Part shown: positions 45,944-56,824 of the stretch, piece by piece | Layout: each line of letters begins with the position of its first letter | How positions within the stretch are numbered: position 1 is the first letter of the stretch | From: Massilia frigida | GTDB lineage: Bacteria > Pseudomonadota > Gammaproteobacteria > Burkholderiales > Burkholderiaceae_D | DNA: 64,000 nucleotides | NCBI RefSeq assembly: GCF_011682175.1 | Contig: NZ_WHJG01000014.1 | Coordinates: forward strand, 1-64,000 | Direction: 5' to 3' | Notes under the pieces: generated by a model | What the model was told of the DNA's origin: nothing | What the model saw: the letters and a program-made list of their open reading frames with translations, nothing else | Databases searched by the model: none | Made by a program: the position numbers and the translations under genes

Positions 45944-46891
45944 ATGGACAGCGAAATTCTCCTGGCCCAGCCGCGCGGTTTTTGCGCCGGCGTCGACCGC
46001 GCGATCGAAATCGTCGAGCGCGCCCTGCAACAATTCGGTGCGCCTATCTATGTGCGCCACGAAATCGTGCACAACGCCTACGTGGTCGAGGACTTGCGCA
46101 GCAAGGGCGCGATTTTCATCGAGGAACTCGATGATGTCCCGCCCGGCAACACCCTGGTGTTTTCGGCCCACGGCGTGTCGAAAGCGGTGCGTGCCGAAGC
46201 CGAAGCGCGCGGCCTGACCATTTTTGATGCGACCTGTCCGCTGGTCACCAAGGTGCACGTCGAGGTGGCCAAGATGCGGCGCCAGGGCTGCGAAATCGTC
46301 ATGATCGGCCACGACGGCCATCCGGAAGTCGAAGGCACCATGGGCCAGACGGAAGAGGGCATGCACCTGGTCGAAACGGTGGCCGACGTGGCCAACCTGG
46401 AAGTCAAGACCCCTGACCAGCTCGCCTACGTCTCGCAAACCACCTTGTCGGTCGACGACACGGCCGACATCATCGCCGCGCTCAAGGAAAAATTCCCGAA
46501 CATCATCGAGCCGAAGAAGGGCGACATTTGCTACGCCACCACCAACCGCCAGGAAGCCGTCAAGTTCATGGCGCCCCAGGTGGACGTGGTGATCGTCGTC
46601 GGCAGTCCCAACAGCTCGAACTCGAACCGCTTGCGCGAAGTGGCCGAAAAGAAGGGCACGCCGGCCTATATGGTCGACAATGCCTCCCAGATCGATCCGC
46701 AATGGCTGGTCGGCAAGCTGCGGATCGGCGTCACGGCCGGCGCCTCGGCCCCCGAAGTGCTGGTCCAGGCCGTCATCGACCGCCTCAAGGAACTCGGCGC
46801 GCGCAGCGTGCGCGCGCTCGATGGCGTGGAAGAGCATGTAACCTTCCCCCTGCCCAAGGGGCTCGACGGCGTCAAAGCCGGGCTTGCATAA
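45944..46891 (+). CDS. ispH: 4-hydroxy-3-methylbut-2-enyl diphosphate reductase
   Basis: A 315-residue iron-sulfur enzyme, last step of the MEP isoprenoid pathway, making IPP and DMAPP. The three cluster ligands are present: Cys14 in [11 protein letters not shown], the Cys in [12 protein letters not shown] and that in [15 protein letters not shown]. Also [22 protein letters not shown] and [13 protein letters not shown]. Normal length. Likely co-transcribed with fkpB. Confidence 0.97.
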   Translation: MDSEILLAQPRGFCAGVDRAIEIVERALQQFGAPIYVRHEIVHNAYVVEDLRSKGAIFIEELDDVPPGNTLVFSAHGVSKAVRAEAEARGLTIFDATCPLVTKVHVEVAKMRRQGCEIVMIGHDGHPEVEGTMGQTEEGMHLVETVADVANLEVKTPDQLAYVSQTTLSVDDTADIIAALKEKFPNIIEPKKGDICYATTNRQEAVKFMAPQVDVVIVVGSPNSSNSNRLREVAEKKGTPAYMVDNASQIDPQWLVGKLRIGVTAGASAPEVLVQAVIDRLKELGARSVRALDGVEEHVTFPLPKGLDGVKAGLA

Positions 46892-46969
46892 CCCAGGGCA
46901 TGGCCGTTTGTCAAAATTAAATTCGGAACACGTGTGATTTTCCGATATTAGTTTTTTCCAAACCTCGTT

Positions 46970-47023
46970 ATGATGACGACGCTCGGAATGCTTGTCATCA
47001 GGACGGCATGCGCGTTCCGGTGA
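46970..47023 (+). other. Candidate branched-chain-rich leader peptide before livH
   Basis: A 17-codon frame, MMTTLGMLVIRTACAFR, lies 150 bp before livH and contains Leu, Leu, Val and Ile within nine codons, three of them adjacent. A terminator-like hairpin follows about 90 bp later. That pattern recalls attenuation leaders of ilv operons. No convincing Shine-Dalgarno precedes it, so this is a weak proposal. Confidence 0.3.
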
Positions 47024-47111
47024 CGCGCGGCGGCAGCAGAGACATGAAAAATCGTCATCCCGCATGGCCAGGGGAGGCGGCGTTTGTGAATTAGCGGCAT
47101 GAGGCCAGGAG

Positions 47112-47145
47112 CGGCACTGCGGGGGTTTCCCCGGGTGCCGTTTTT
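47112..47145 (+). terminator. Terminator-like hairpin in the livH leader
   Basis: CGGCACTGCGGGG pairs with CCCCGGGTGCCG around a short loop and is followed by TTTTT, 31 bp before the livH ATG. It may end ispH transcripts or, since it lies so near livH, act as an attenuator. Confidence 0.65.
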
Positions 47146-47175
47146 GTTAGATCGAAATGAAATGAGGCGAACATC

Positions 47176-48105
47176 ATGGATATCTTTATCCAACAAATTC
47201 TCAATGGCCTTGTGCTCGGCAGTATGTACGCCCTGATCGCACTGGGTTACACCATGGTCTACGGGGTGCTCAACCTGATTAACTTCGCCCATGGCGACGT
47301 GCTGATGATCGGCGCCATGGTCGGCCTGTCCATCCTGAAATTGCTGGCCTGGGCCGTGCCTGGCTTGCCCGGCTATGCCAACCTGGCCATCGCCATCATC
47401 GGTGCCATTCCGGCCTGCATGCTGGTCAATGTCCTCATCGAGCGGGTCGCTTACCGCCGCCTGCGCAACGCGCCCCGCCTCGCTCCCCTGATTACCGCCA
47501 TCGGCGTCTCGATCCTGCTGAACGCGTTTGCGATGAAAACCTGGGGCTTGAACCCGCTGCCGTTTCCGCAACTGCTTTCGAGCGAGCCGATCCACATCGC
47601 CGGCGCCGTGATTTCCCAGACCCAGGTCCTGCTGCTGGCCCTGGCCCTGCTGTGCATGGGCGCGCTGGTGATGCTGGTCGAGAAAACCAAACTGGGCCGC
47701 GCGATGCGCGCCACCGCCGAAAACCCCCGGGTGGCCGGCCTGATGGGCGTGGACGCCAACAAGGTCATCGTGGCCACCTTCGCCATCGGCGCGGCGCTGG
47801 CCGCGGTCGCCGGCGTGATGTGGGGCGCCAACTATTCGTCGATCCAGTTCGCCATGGGATTCCTGCCGGGCTTGAAAGCCTTTTCGGCGGCGGTGTTGGG
47901 CGGCATCGGCAATATTTACGGCGCCATGATCGGCGGCATCCTGCTCGGCTTGATCGAAGCGCTGGGCGCCGGCTATATCGGCGACCTGACCGGCGGTTTT
48001 CTCGGCAGCCACTACCAGGATATCTTTGCCTTCGTGGTCTTGATTATCGTGCTCACGATCCGGCCATCCGGCATCATGGGCGAACGCGTCGCCGACCGCG
48101 CCTGA
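47176..48105 (+). CDS. livH: Branched-chain amino-acid ABC transporter permease LivH
   Basis: A 309-residue permease of the LivH type: ILNGLVLGSMYALIALGYTM at the N-terminus, GVLNLINFAHGDVLMIGAMV, and several further membrane segments with TAENPRVAGLMGVDANKVI as the cytoplasmic EAA-like coupling loop for the ATPases. With LivM it forms the channel that imports Leu, Ile, Val or related compounds. GAGG precedes the ATG. First gene of livHMGF; no periplasmic binding-protein gene is in the window, so specificity cannot be judged. Confidence 0.95.
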   Translation: MDIFIQQILNGLVLGSMYALIALGYTMVYGVLNLINFAHGDVLMIGAMVGLSILKLLAWAVPGLPGYANLAIAIIGAIPACMLVNVLIERVAYRRLRNAPRLAPLITAIGVSILLNAFAMKTWGLNPLPFPQLLSSEPIHIAGAVISQTQVLLLALALLCMGALVMLVEKTKLGRAMRATAENPRVAGLMGVDANKVIVATFAIGAALAAVAGVMWGANYSSIQFAMGFLPGLKAFSAAVLGGIGNIYGAMIGGILLGLIEALGAGYIGDLTGGFLGSHYQDIFAFVVLIIVLTIRPSGIMGERVADRA

Positions 48106-48126
48106 CCGGGTACAGAAAGGAATATC

Positions 48127-49335
<1,209 letters not shown>

Positions 49336-49356
49336 TGGCCGCGTGAGGATATCCAG

Positions 49357-50126
49357 ATGAGCGAACAAGTCATTCTCAATATTTCCGGCGTGAACAAGCG
49401 CTTTGGCGGTTTGCAAGCGCTGACCAACGTCGGTATCAAGATCATGCGCGGCCAGATTTACGGCCTGATCGGGCCGAACGGCGCCGGCAAGACCACCTTT
49501 TTCAACGTCATTACCGGGCTCTACCAGCCTGATACGGGCACTTTCGAGCTGGCCGGCAAACCGTACTCGCCATCGGCCCCGCATGCGGTGGCCAAGGCCG
49601 GGATTGCCCGTACCTTCCAGAACATCCGCCTGTTCGGCGAGATGACGGCGCTGGAAAATGTGATGGTGGGCTGCCATGTGCGCACCCATCAGGGCGTGTT
49701 CGGCGCCGTGTTCCGGCACAAGGCGGCGCGCCTGGAAGAGGCGGCGATCCGCGCCCGGGCGCAAGAGCTGCTCGACTTCGTGGGGATCGGCGCGTACGCC
49801 AAGCGCACCTCGAAATTCCTGTCCTATGGCGACCAGCGCCGCCTTGAAATCGCGCGCGCGCTGGCGACCGATCCGCAACTGCTGGCGCTGGACGAACCGG
49901 CGGCCGGCATGAATGCGACCGAAAAGCTGGCCTTGCGCGAGTTGCTGGTGAAAATCAAGCAGGAAGGCAAGACCGTGCTGCTGATCGAGCACGACGTCAA
50001 GCTGATGATGGGCTTGTGCGACCGCATCACCGTGCTCGAATACGGCAAACCCATCGCGGAAGGCTTACCGGCCGACATACAGAAAAATCCGGCAGTGATC
50101 GAAGCCTACCTGGGAGGTGCTCACGC

Positions 50127-50130
<4 letters not shown>
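49357..50130 (+). CDS. livG: Branched-chain amino-acid ABC transporter ATPase LivG
   Basis: A 257-residue ABC ATPase: Walker A GPNGAGKTTFFNVIT, Q-loop RTFQNIRLF, signature LSYGDQRRLEIARAL, where SYGDQ replaces LSGGQ as is usual in LivG, Walker B LLALDEPAAGMN and switch LLIEHDVKLMM. Energises the LivHM permease together with LivF. The livF start overlaps its stop (ATGA). Confidence 0.95.
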
Positions 50131-50852
<722 letters not shown>

Positions 50853-50901
50853 AACCGGACCGCTTCTCGTCGCGGCGCCCGCGCGCGCTGACGACGGCAA
50901 C

Positions 50902-50929
50902 AAAAAACCCCGCAGCGCGGGGTTTTTTT
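50902..50929. terminator. Bidirectional terminator between livF and the phasin gene
   Basis: AAAAAACCCCGC and GCGGGGTTTTTTT form a perfect stem with a 4-nt loop region, between convergent genes. Confidence 0.92.
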
Positions 50930-50951
50930 ACTGCGGCACTACACAAGCAAA

Positions 50952-51518
50952 TTAACGCTTGGTCGTACGTGCAGCAACGTTCTGTGCAGCCTGGGTGAAC
51001 TGCGATACGGCTGCGTTCACATTGGTTTCCATGGCTTCTTTAGCTTGCTTGGCAGTCTTGGTCAGCTGCTCGTAGCCGGCGTTGGCATTGCCGATCGATG
51101 CCTTGATCACGGCAACGACGTTTTCCGAACCGGCCGGTGCATTTTTGCTCACTTCGTCAACCAGCGAAATCACCTTGCGGTTGGTTTCGGCGATCTGGAA
51201 CTCGGCTGCCTTGCTGAACTCGGCCTGGGTGCCGGTCGCGATGGCGGCCAGCTGGCGGCTGTACGACAGGGCTTTTTCAGCATTCGGCTGGGCCTGGGCG
51301 GCGCTCAGCGCGAAAAATTCTTGTGGATCCTTGGCCGACAGCAGCTGCTTGGTGGCGATCGACGACTCTTCCAGCGTTGCCTTGGCAGCGGTGATGTTCA
51401 GCTCGACCAGCTTTTCAATGCTTTCAAACGCTTTCGCCGTCAGCGACGAGTACAGCGCGAACTGCGATTCAAAGTTAGCTTTGGTGGCGTTCGAAAACTG
51501 CTCAGGGATTGCAAACAT
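50952..51518 (-). CDS. Phasin family protein (PHA granule surface)
   Basis: A 188-residue phasin. The sequence begins MFAIPEQFSNATKANFESQF and has the family blocks SLTAKAFESIEKLVELNITA, KDPQEFFALSAAQAQPNAEK and NAAVSQFTQAAQNVAARTTK; long amphipathic helices and few aromatic residues. Phasins coat polyhydroxyalkanoate granules and control their size and number. GGAG precedes the ATG. Two TGC-N3-GCA dyads upstream may be sites for a PhaR/PhbF regulator. Confidence 0.93.
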   Translation of the reverse strand: MFAIPEQFSNATKANFESQFALYSSLTAKAFESIEKLVELNITAAKATLEESSIATKQLLSAKDPQEFFALSAAQAQPNAEKALSYSRQLAAIATGTQAEFSKAAEFQIAETNRKVISLVDEVSKNAPAGSENVVAVIKASIGNANAGYEQLTKTAKQAKEAMETNVNAAVSQFTQAAQNVAARTTKR

Positions 51519-51884
51519 ATATATTCTCCAAATAATAATTAATCGTATTGTTGATAAATGCTGCGTTGAACCGGTGAGGCAGGAAAATCTGTCAAGCCAA
51601 GGCTGAACAAGTGGATTGTGCAGCGCAACAAAGCCCATTTTAATGATTTCCTGAGCAGTGTCAAGCGAATCTTGTGCAGTGCACAAATGGGTGCTGACGG
51701 GAAGAAACGATGTGGCGGGACGGCGCGCATGGCCCCCTGGGCATGCCCGCGATCACCATCGTGTCATAGACAAACTGGGCCTTGATAACATGGCAAGGCC
51801 GGCCATGCTAGACTCGCTGTTCGCGCTGTCCAACCTGTTGATGCGGCGTCTTGACGTTTTGGCGTCGAGCGCGACCCTTGATAT
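51519..51884. other. Intergenic region between divergent phasin and EamA transporter genes
   Basis: 366 bp without a supportable gene; holds both promoters. Apart from two dyads at 51616-51686, nothing else stands out. No ribosome site is visible before the EamA ATG, which begins directly after ACCCTTGATAT. Confidence 0.6.
51616..51686. promoter_or_regulatory. Pair of TGC-N3-GCA dyads upstream of the phasin gene
   Basis: TTGTGCAGCGCAACAA at 51616-51631 and the perfect palindrome TTGTGCA-G-TGCACAA at 51672-51686. Both contain TGC-N3-GCA, close to the TG(N)TGC(N)3GCAA motif described for PhbF of Herbaspirillum. They lie 98-168 bp before the phasin start. Confidence 0.45.
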
Positions 51885-52790
51885 ATGTCAAACGAAACTA
51901 AAAAAAATGGTGCGCCGCGCCACAGTGCAACCTGGCTCTCGCCCATGCCGGTGTTCTTCGTCTTATTGTGGAGTACGGGATTCATTGTCGCGAAGTTCGG
52001 TTTGCCGTACGCGCCGCCGCTGACCTTCCTGCTGCTGCGCTGCGTCGCCGTCCTAGTGGTGCTCCTGCCCATCGTCCTGATCTGGAAAGCGCCGTGGCCC
52101 AGGGGCAGCATCGGCCATATCGCCGTGGCCGGGCTGCTGTTGCAGGCCGGCTATCTGGGCGGCGTCTGGTGCGCCATCAAGCTCGGCATGCCGGCCGGGC
52201 TCACCGCCCTGATTGTCGGCATGCAACCCATCCTCACCGCCGCTTGCGCTCCCCTGATCGGCGAAACGGTGCGTCCGCGCCAGTGGCTGGGCCTGCTGTT
52301 CGGCCTGACCGGCGTGGCCCTGGTGGTGTATGCCAAGATCACCCTGGTCGGCCTGTCGGGGCTGGCGATCGGTTTCAGCGTCATGGCGCTGCTCTCGATC
52401 ACCGCCGGGACGATGTACCAGAAGCATTTCTGCCCGCGCTTCGATTTGCGCACCGGCACCGTGATCCAGTTCGCGTCCACGGTGGCGGTGCTGCTGCCGG
52501 TGGCCGTGATGTTTGAGGGACTCGATCCAGCGCTCAGCAGCATCACATGGACGCCGCGTTTCGTCGGGGCGTGGATGTGGTCGGTGTTTGCGCTGTCGAT
52601 CGGGGCAATTTTCCTGCTGTTTCAGTTAATCCGCCGCAGCGATGCGACCCAGGTGACCAGCTTGCTGTACCTGACGCCGCCAACCACGGCCATCATGGCC
52701 TGGCTGATGTTCGGCGAAGCCTTCAGCTGGCTGGGCGTGGCCGGGATGGTGGTGGCGGTCATCGGTGTGGTGTGTGTCGTTAAAAAATAG
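51885..52790 (+). CDS. EamA-family (DMT superfamily) transporter
   Basis: A 301-residue membrane protein with about ten transmembrane helices and two EamA repeats. Visible: VFFVLLWSTGFIVAKFGLPY, VGMQPILTAACAPLIGETVR (end of repeat 1 core), and SLLYLTPPTTAIMAWLMFGE (repeat 2). Family members export amino acids and other metabolites; the substrate is unknown. A nitroreductase gene follows 8 nt later and is probably co-transcribed. Confidence 0.9.
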   Translation: MSNETKKNGAPRHSATWLSPMPVFFVLLWSTGFIVAKFGLPYAPPLTFLLLRCVAVLVVLLPIVLIWKAPWPRGSIGHIAVAGLLLQAGYLGGVWCAIKLGMPAGLTALIVGMQPILTAACAPLIGETVRPRQWLGLLFGLTGVALVVYAKITLVGLSGLAIGFSVMALLSITAGTMYQKHFCPRFDLRTGTVIQFASTVAVLLPVAVMFEGLDPALSSITWTPRFVGAWMWSVFALSIGAIFLLFQLIRRSDATQVTSLLYLTPPTTAIMAWLMFGEAFSWLGVAGMVVAVIGVVCVVKK

Positions 52791-52798
52791 GAGAAGCA

Positions 52799-53494
52799 AT
52801 GTTGGTAAGTAAAGAACAAGACATCGTGGATGCCGCCATCAGCTCGCGCCGCTCGATCCGTGCCTTCCTGCCGACCCCGGTCGCGCGCGAAGATATCGAG
52901 CGCATCCTCGAAGTAAGTGCTCGCGCACCGTCCGGCACCAATATCCAGCCGTGGAAGGTAACCGTGCTGACCGGGCAAGCCAAGGACCGGCTGGCGCAAG
53001 CGATCCTGGCCGTCCACAACGATCCCGAGCTGTCCAGGCAGCATGTGGAAGAATATCCCTACTATCCGCGTGCATGGATCTCGCCTTACATCGAGCGGCG
53101 CCGCAAGGTGGGCCTGGACCTGTATTCGCTGCTGGGCCTGGAGCGCGACAACAAGGCTGGCATGCAAGCGCAGTTTGGCCGCAACTACCGCTTCTTCGAT
53201 GCGCCCGTGGGGCTGATCTTCACCATCGACCGGGTGCTGGAGCAGGGTTCCTGGCTCGATTACGGCATGTTCCTCGAAAATATCATGGTCGCCGCGCGCG
53301 GACGCGGCCTCGACACCTGTCCGCAAGCGGCCTTTACCCAGTATCACCGCGTCATTGCCGAACATCTTCAGTTGCCCCCCACTGAGATGCTGGTATGCGG
53401 CATGGCACTGGGCTATGCCGATCCCGACAAGATCGAAAACACGCTGTTGACGGCGCGCGAGCCGCTGGCAAGCTTTGTTCGCTTCATGGAATAA
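52799..53494 (+). CDS. FMN-dependent nitroreductase family protein
   Basis: A 231-residue flavoenzyme of the nitroreductase fold: SRRSIRAFLPTPV (phosphate-binding Arg), ARAPSGTNIQPW (FMN contact), DYGMFLENIMVAARGRGLDT and a CGMALGYADPD strand near the C-terminus. Such enzymes reduce nitroaromatics or quinones with NAD(P)H; the natural substrate is unknown. AGGAG precedes the ATG. Confidence 0.9.
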   Translation: MLVSKEQDIVDAAISSRRSIRAFLPTPVAREDIERILEVSARAPSGTNIQPWKVTVLTGQAKDRLAQAILAVHNDPELSRQHVEEYPYYPRAWISPYIERRRKVGLDLYSLLGLERDNKAGMQAQFGRNYRFFDAPVGLIFTIDRVLEQGSWLDYGMFLENIMVAARGRGLDTCPQAAFTQYHRVIAEHLQLPPTEMLVCGMALGYADPDKIENTLLTAREPLASFVRFME

Positions 53495-53647
53495 ACGCGT
53501 ACACTGTGTTCATGCAAGAAGCGGCCTGGCTACGCAACGTTGTAGCTCAGCACAAGACTTCCTCCGAATGTTAAATTCGCTTGCGATTGCTGAGCGCTTT
53601 GCTAGACTTCAGCGTTACAAGGTCAGCTCGCTTCAAAGGATTTCCAG

Positions 53648-54727
53648 ATGTATAAGTTAGTGTTGAGCGCCATCGCTTCCCTGCTGTTAGTATTGACGCC
53701 GCCGGTGGAAGCCAGGGTCAAGGCCAAGGCCCGTGCCGAGCGCGCAGTTGGCGCGGGCAAGGCCAAGAAGCACGTCGTGGTCAAGTCGCGCGTGCAGCGC
53801 CGCGAAATCGCCTTGCGTCCGGCGGCCGAAAACCGCAATACCATGGTGCGGCGCACGGTCATGGTCCGTGGCAAACGCAAGCTCGTGTACCAGCGCGTGA
53901 TCGTCGCCGCCTCGCTGCCCGAACGGGTGCGCCAGAGCGCGGGCGATTTGGCCGGCCTGAACCAGACACGCGACCCGCTCGACCTCAAGTCCAACGTCGC
54001 TTTCGTGCTCGACCAAAACAATGCCGAGGTCTTGTTCGAGAAGAACGCCAATATCGCCTTGCCGATCGCGTCGATCACCAAGCTGATGACGGGCCTGATC
54101 GTGGTCGAGGCCAGGCAAGACCTGGATGAGGTCCTGACCGTCACCGAGGACGATGTCGACCACGAGAAATTCACCAGTTCGCGCCTGCGCGTCGGTTCGC
54201 AGATGACGCGCGCCAACCTGCTGCATATCGCGCTGATGAGCTCGGAGAACCGCGCCGCCGCCGCGCTGGCGCGCAATTATCCGGGCGGGGTGGCGGGCTT
54301 CGTGGCGGCCATGAATGCCAAGGCTTACCAGCTGGGCATGCACGATACGCGCTATGTCGATTCGAGCGGGCTGTCCAGCCGCAATGTCGCCAGCGCGCGC
54401 GACCTGGCCAAGCTGGCCATGTTCGCTTATAACGAACCGCTACTGCGCCAGTATTCGACCGATCCGAAATCGACGGTCGATGCCGGTGGCAGGCTGATGC
54501 ATTACAACAATACCAACTATCTGGTGGCGATGCCGGATTGGGATATTGGTTTGCAAAAGACGGGGTTTATTAATGAAGCGGGGCGCTGCCTGGTGATGCA
54601 GACCGTGATTCAGGGGCGCGCGGTGATCATGGTGTTTTTGGATTCCAAGGGCAAGCAATCGCGCACGGCCGATGCCGGACGGATGCGGCGCTGGCTGGAA
54701 GCCTTACGGCCGCCTGGATTGACTTGA
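53648..54727 (+). CDS. pbpG: D-alanyl-D-alanine endopeptidase (PBP7/S11 family)
   Basis: A 359-residue periplasmic peptidase. Signal segment (LVLSAIASLLLVLTPPVEA), a basic Lys/Arg-rich linker of about 80 residues, then the S11 domain with SxxK in ASITKLM, SxN as SSEN, and KTG in LQKTGFINEA. PBP7-type enzymes cut D-Ala-mDAP crosslinks in peptidoglycan during growth. The basic linker is longer than in E. coli PbpG. Monocistronic, weak ribosome site. Confidence 0.9.
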   Translation: MYKLVLSAIASLLLVLTPPVEARVKAKARAERAVGAGKAKKHVVVKSRVQRREIALRPAAENRNTMVRRTVMVRGKRKLVYQRVIVAASLPERVRQSAGDLAGLNQTRDPLDLKSNVAFVLDQNNAEVLFEKNANIALPIASITKLMTGLIVVEARQDLDEVLTVTEDDVDHEKFTSSRLRVGSQMTRANLLHIALMSSENRAAAALARNYPGGVAGFVAAMNAKAYQLGMHDTRYVDSSGLSSRNVASARDLAKLAMFAYNEPLLRQYSTDPKSTVDAGGRLMHYNNTNYLVAMPDWDIGLQKTGFINEAGRCLVMQTVIQGRAVIMVFLDSKGKQSRTADAGRMRRWLEALRPPGLT

Positions 54728-54749
54728 ATTAGTACCGTTCTACTTAAAA

Positions 54750-54780
54750 CCGTCATTTCTGCTACTGGCAGGAATGACGG
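54750..54780. repeat. Short palindromic repeat between convergent genes
   Basis: CCGTCATTTCTGC and GCAGGAATGACGG form a 13-bp stem with one mismatch. It is a short member of the family at 7485-7516 and may also act as a terminator hairpin, though no T-run follows. Confidence 0.7.
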
Positions 54781-54795
54781 ACTTGAAGTAAACGC

Positions 54796-55578
54796 TTACA
54801 CCGTCGGCCCGGTGTACCCCAGCGTCGCCGAAATCTGGCTCGCCGTCATCACCAGATCTTCCAGCCATTCCTCTTGCAAGCGGTCTGCCGGGGCCGAAAT
54901 CGACAAGCCCGCAATCAGCTTGCCCGAATCATCATGGATGCCCGCCGCCATGCAGCGCACGCCCAGTTCCAGTTCTTCGTTATCGCGCGCATAGCCGCGC
55001 GACCGGACCAGGCTCAATTCGCGTTCCAGCTTGCTCAAATCGGTGATCGAATTCTTGTTATGCCCCGCCAGCCCGGTGCGGGTGGCATACGCCCTGATCG
55101 CCTTGGGCTCGTCCACCGACAAAAACAGCTTCCCGGTCGAGGTCAGGTGCAGCGGACCGCGTCCGCCAATCGCGCGCACCACCTGCATCCCGGAGCGTTC
55201 CGAAAACGCGCGGTCGATATACACGATCTCGTCGCCCTGGCGCACCGACAGATTAATGGTTTGCTGCGTCTTCTTGTGCAGCGAGCGCATGAAATCGAGC
55301 GCCGCTTCGCGCACCGACAGCCGGCTCTTGACCACATTGCCCAGTTCCAGCAAGCGCATGCCGAGACGGTAGGTGCCCGGCTCGACCCGGTCCACGAAGC
55401 GCGTGATGACCATGTCATTGAGAATCCGGTGTGCGGTGGAGGGATGCAGTCCGGATACCTTGGACAATTCCTTCAGGCTGACCGGATCGGTATAGTTGGC
55501 CAGCGCGTCGAGCAGGGCCACCATGCGCTCGATCACCTGGATCGAGGTTTTGGGCGCGTCAACGGTGTCGATTTTCAT
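54796..55578 (-). CDS. IclR-family transcriptional regulator
   Basis: A 260-residue regulator. Winged helix-turn-helix in the first 75 residues (SIQVIERMVALLDALANYTD, LKELSKVSGLHPSTAHRILN) and a C-terminal effector domain with AIGGRGPLHLTSTGKLFLSV, RGYARDNEELELGVRCMAAG and LSISAPADRL. IclR regulators control carbon catabolism genes, often divergently; here the divergent neighbour is dgkA, which is not an obvious target, so the regulon is unknown. Confidence 0.92.
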   Translation of the reverse strand: MKIDTVDAPKTSIQVIERMVALLDALANYTDPVSLKELSKVSGLHPSTAHRILNDMVITRFVDRVEPGTYRLGMRLLELGNVVKSRLSVREAALDFMRSLHKKTQQTINLSVRQGDEIVYIDRAFSERSGMQVVRAIGGRGPLHLTSTGKLFLSVDEPKAIRAYATRTGLAGHNKNSITDLSKLERELSLVRSRGYARDNEELELGVRCMAAGIHDDSGKLIAGLSISAPADRLQEEWLEDLVMTASQISATLGYTGPTV

Positions 55579-55726
55579 GATGTGGTTGGTGCAGTGCAGT
55601 ATAAGTAGTCACTTTATACCACAATGTGAAAAGGATTGGCAATTTCCCTGAGACGCCGCGCAAAGATGGCGCGCCGGTGGCGGGGCGGGGCATAATGTGC
55701 TTTACCTGTTATTTTGAAGAGTATCC

Positions 55727-56113
55727 ATGACCCAGCCTGTCAGTGATTTTAAAAGTAAAAGCGGCTTCAAGCGCATTCTGGCAGCGACAAGCTACTCGAT
55801 GGACGGGTTCAAATCCGCCTGGGCCCACGAACACGCCTTCCGCCAGGAATTGATCGTCGTCATCATCGGCGCCATCGTCGCGCTGGTGCTGCCGGTGTCG
55901 GCTTTCCAGAAACTGTTCCTGATTGCCGTGCTGGTGCTGGTGCTGATCGTCGAACTGATTAATTCGGCCATCGAAGCCGTGGTCGACCGCGTCTCGCTCG
56001 AACGCCATCCGCTCTCGAAGAACGCCAAGGATTTCGGCAGCGCCGCCGTCATGCTGGCAGTCCTGATCGCCATCGCCTCCTGGACGGTGGTACTGTTCAA
56101 CCGCTTTTACTAG
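55727..56113 (+). CDS. dgkA: Diacylglycerol kinase
   Basis: A 128-residue integral membrane kinase that phosphorylates diacylglycerol to phosphatidate. It has the expected three transmembrane helices and the signature LIVELINSAIEAVVDRVS with the catalytic Glu and Asn, plus KNAKDFGSAAVMLAV. Length close to E. coli DgkA (122). GAAGAG precedes the ATG. Confidence 0.95.
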   Translation: MTQPVSDFKSKSGFKRILAATSYSMDGFKSAWAHEHAFRQELIVVIIGAIVALVLPVSAFQKLFLIAVLVLVLIVELINSAIEAVVDRVSLERHPLSKNAKDFGSAAVMLAVLIAIASWTVVLFNRFY

Positions 56114-56220
56114 CCTTCCCAACCGGCCCGCCTTATGCGCGGGCGGTATATCGAAGCGCGAAACGATTCCTTCGCTTTCGCGCATGCGCGCCGTATTCTG
56201 GTGGTCCAGGAGGTGGCGCC

Positions 56221-56781
56221 ATGACCGAACTGTTTCCCCATTTTCAAGTAATCGTGGTCAGCGGACTGCATGACAGCGGACCGGGCCATTGGCAGTCGCG
56301 CTGGCAGCGCCTGCACCCGGCATTCGTGCGCGTGCGCCAGGATGACTTCGACCAGCCCGATCTGGCGACCTGGGCCGCACGGCTGGACCAGCAGCGACGC
56401 GCTGATCCGCGTCCCGCGCTGCTGGTGGCCCACAGCTTCGGCTGCCTGACCGCCGTGCACAGCATCGCCCGCAACAGCGAGGGCGTGGCCGGCGCGTTGC
56501 TGGTCGCGCCCGCCGATCCGGACAAGTTCGGCGTGGCCGAGCGCTTGCCGGCGCTGCCGCTCGACTGCCCTAGCATATTAGTCAGTAGCGCCAACGATCC
56601 GTGGATGAGTGCGCCACACGCGGCCCTATGGGCGCGCCGCTGGGGCAGCGAGCTGGCCGAGCAGGGCAGGCTGGGTCACATCAATGCGGAGTCGGGCCTG
56701 GGCGACTGGCCCGCCGGACAACAATATTTGCAGCGGCTGGCCGAATTGGCGCACAATAGGATGCTGGCCTTTTCGCCATGA
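56221..56781 (+). CDS. RBBP9/YdeN-family alpha/beta hydrolase
   Basis: A 186-residue hydrolase: VIVVSGLHDSGPGHWQSRWQ at the N-terminus, nucleophile in VAHSFGCLTAVH, Asp in SSANDPWMS and His in GHINAESGLGDWPAG. These are the family's four fingerprints. The substrate is unknown; relatives act as serine hydrolases on small esters. GGAGG lies about 8 nt before the ATG. Confidence 0.9.
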   Translation: MTELFPHFQVIVVSGLHDSGPGHWQSRWQRLHPAFVRVRQDDFDQPDLATWAARLDQQRRADPRPALLVAHSFGCLTAVHSIARNSEGVAGALLVAPADPDKFGVAERLPALPLDCPSILVSSANDPWMSAPHAALWARRWGSELAEQGRLGHINAESGLGDWPAGQQYLQRLAELAHNRMLAFSP

Positions 56782-56824
56782 TTGATATCCGCCTACTACT
56801 TTTGATGAATGATTGGAGATCACA

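Noticed and set aside
47044-47094. 16-codon frame MKNRHPAWPGEAAFVN as a liv leader peptide
   Set aside because: It has almost no branched-chain codons, so it does not support attenuation.
53535-53560. GTTGTAGCTCAGCACAAG resembling a tRNA D-arm
   Set aside because: No anticodon or T-arm follows at the right distance and no acceptor stem can be formed.
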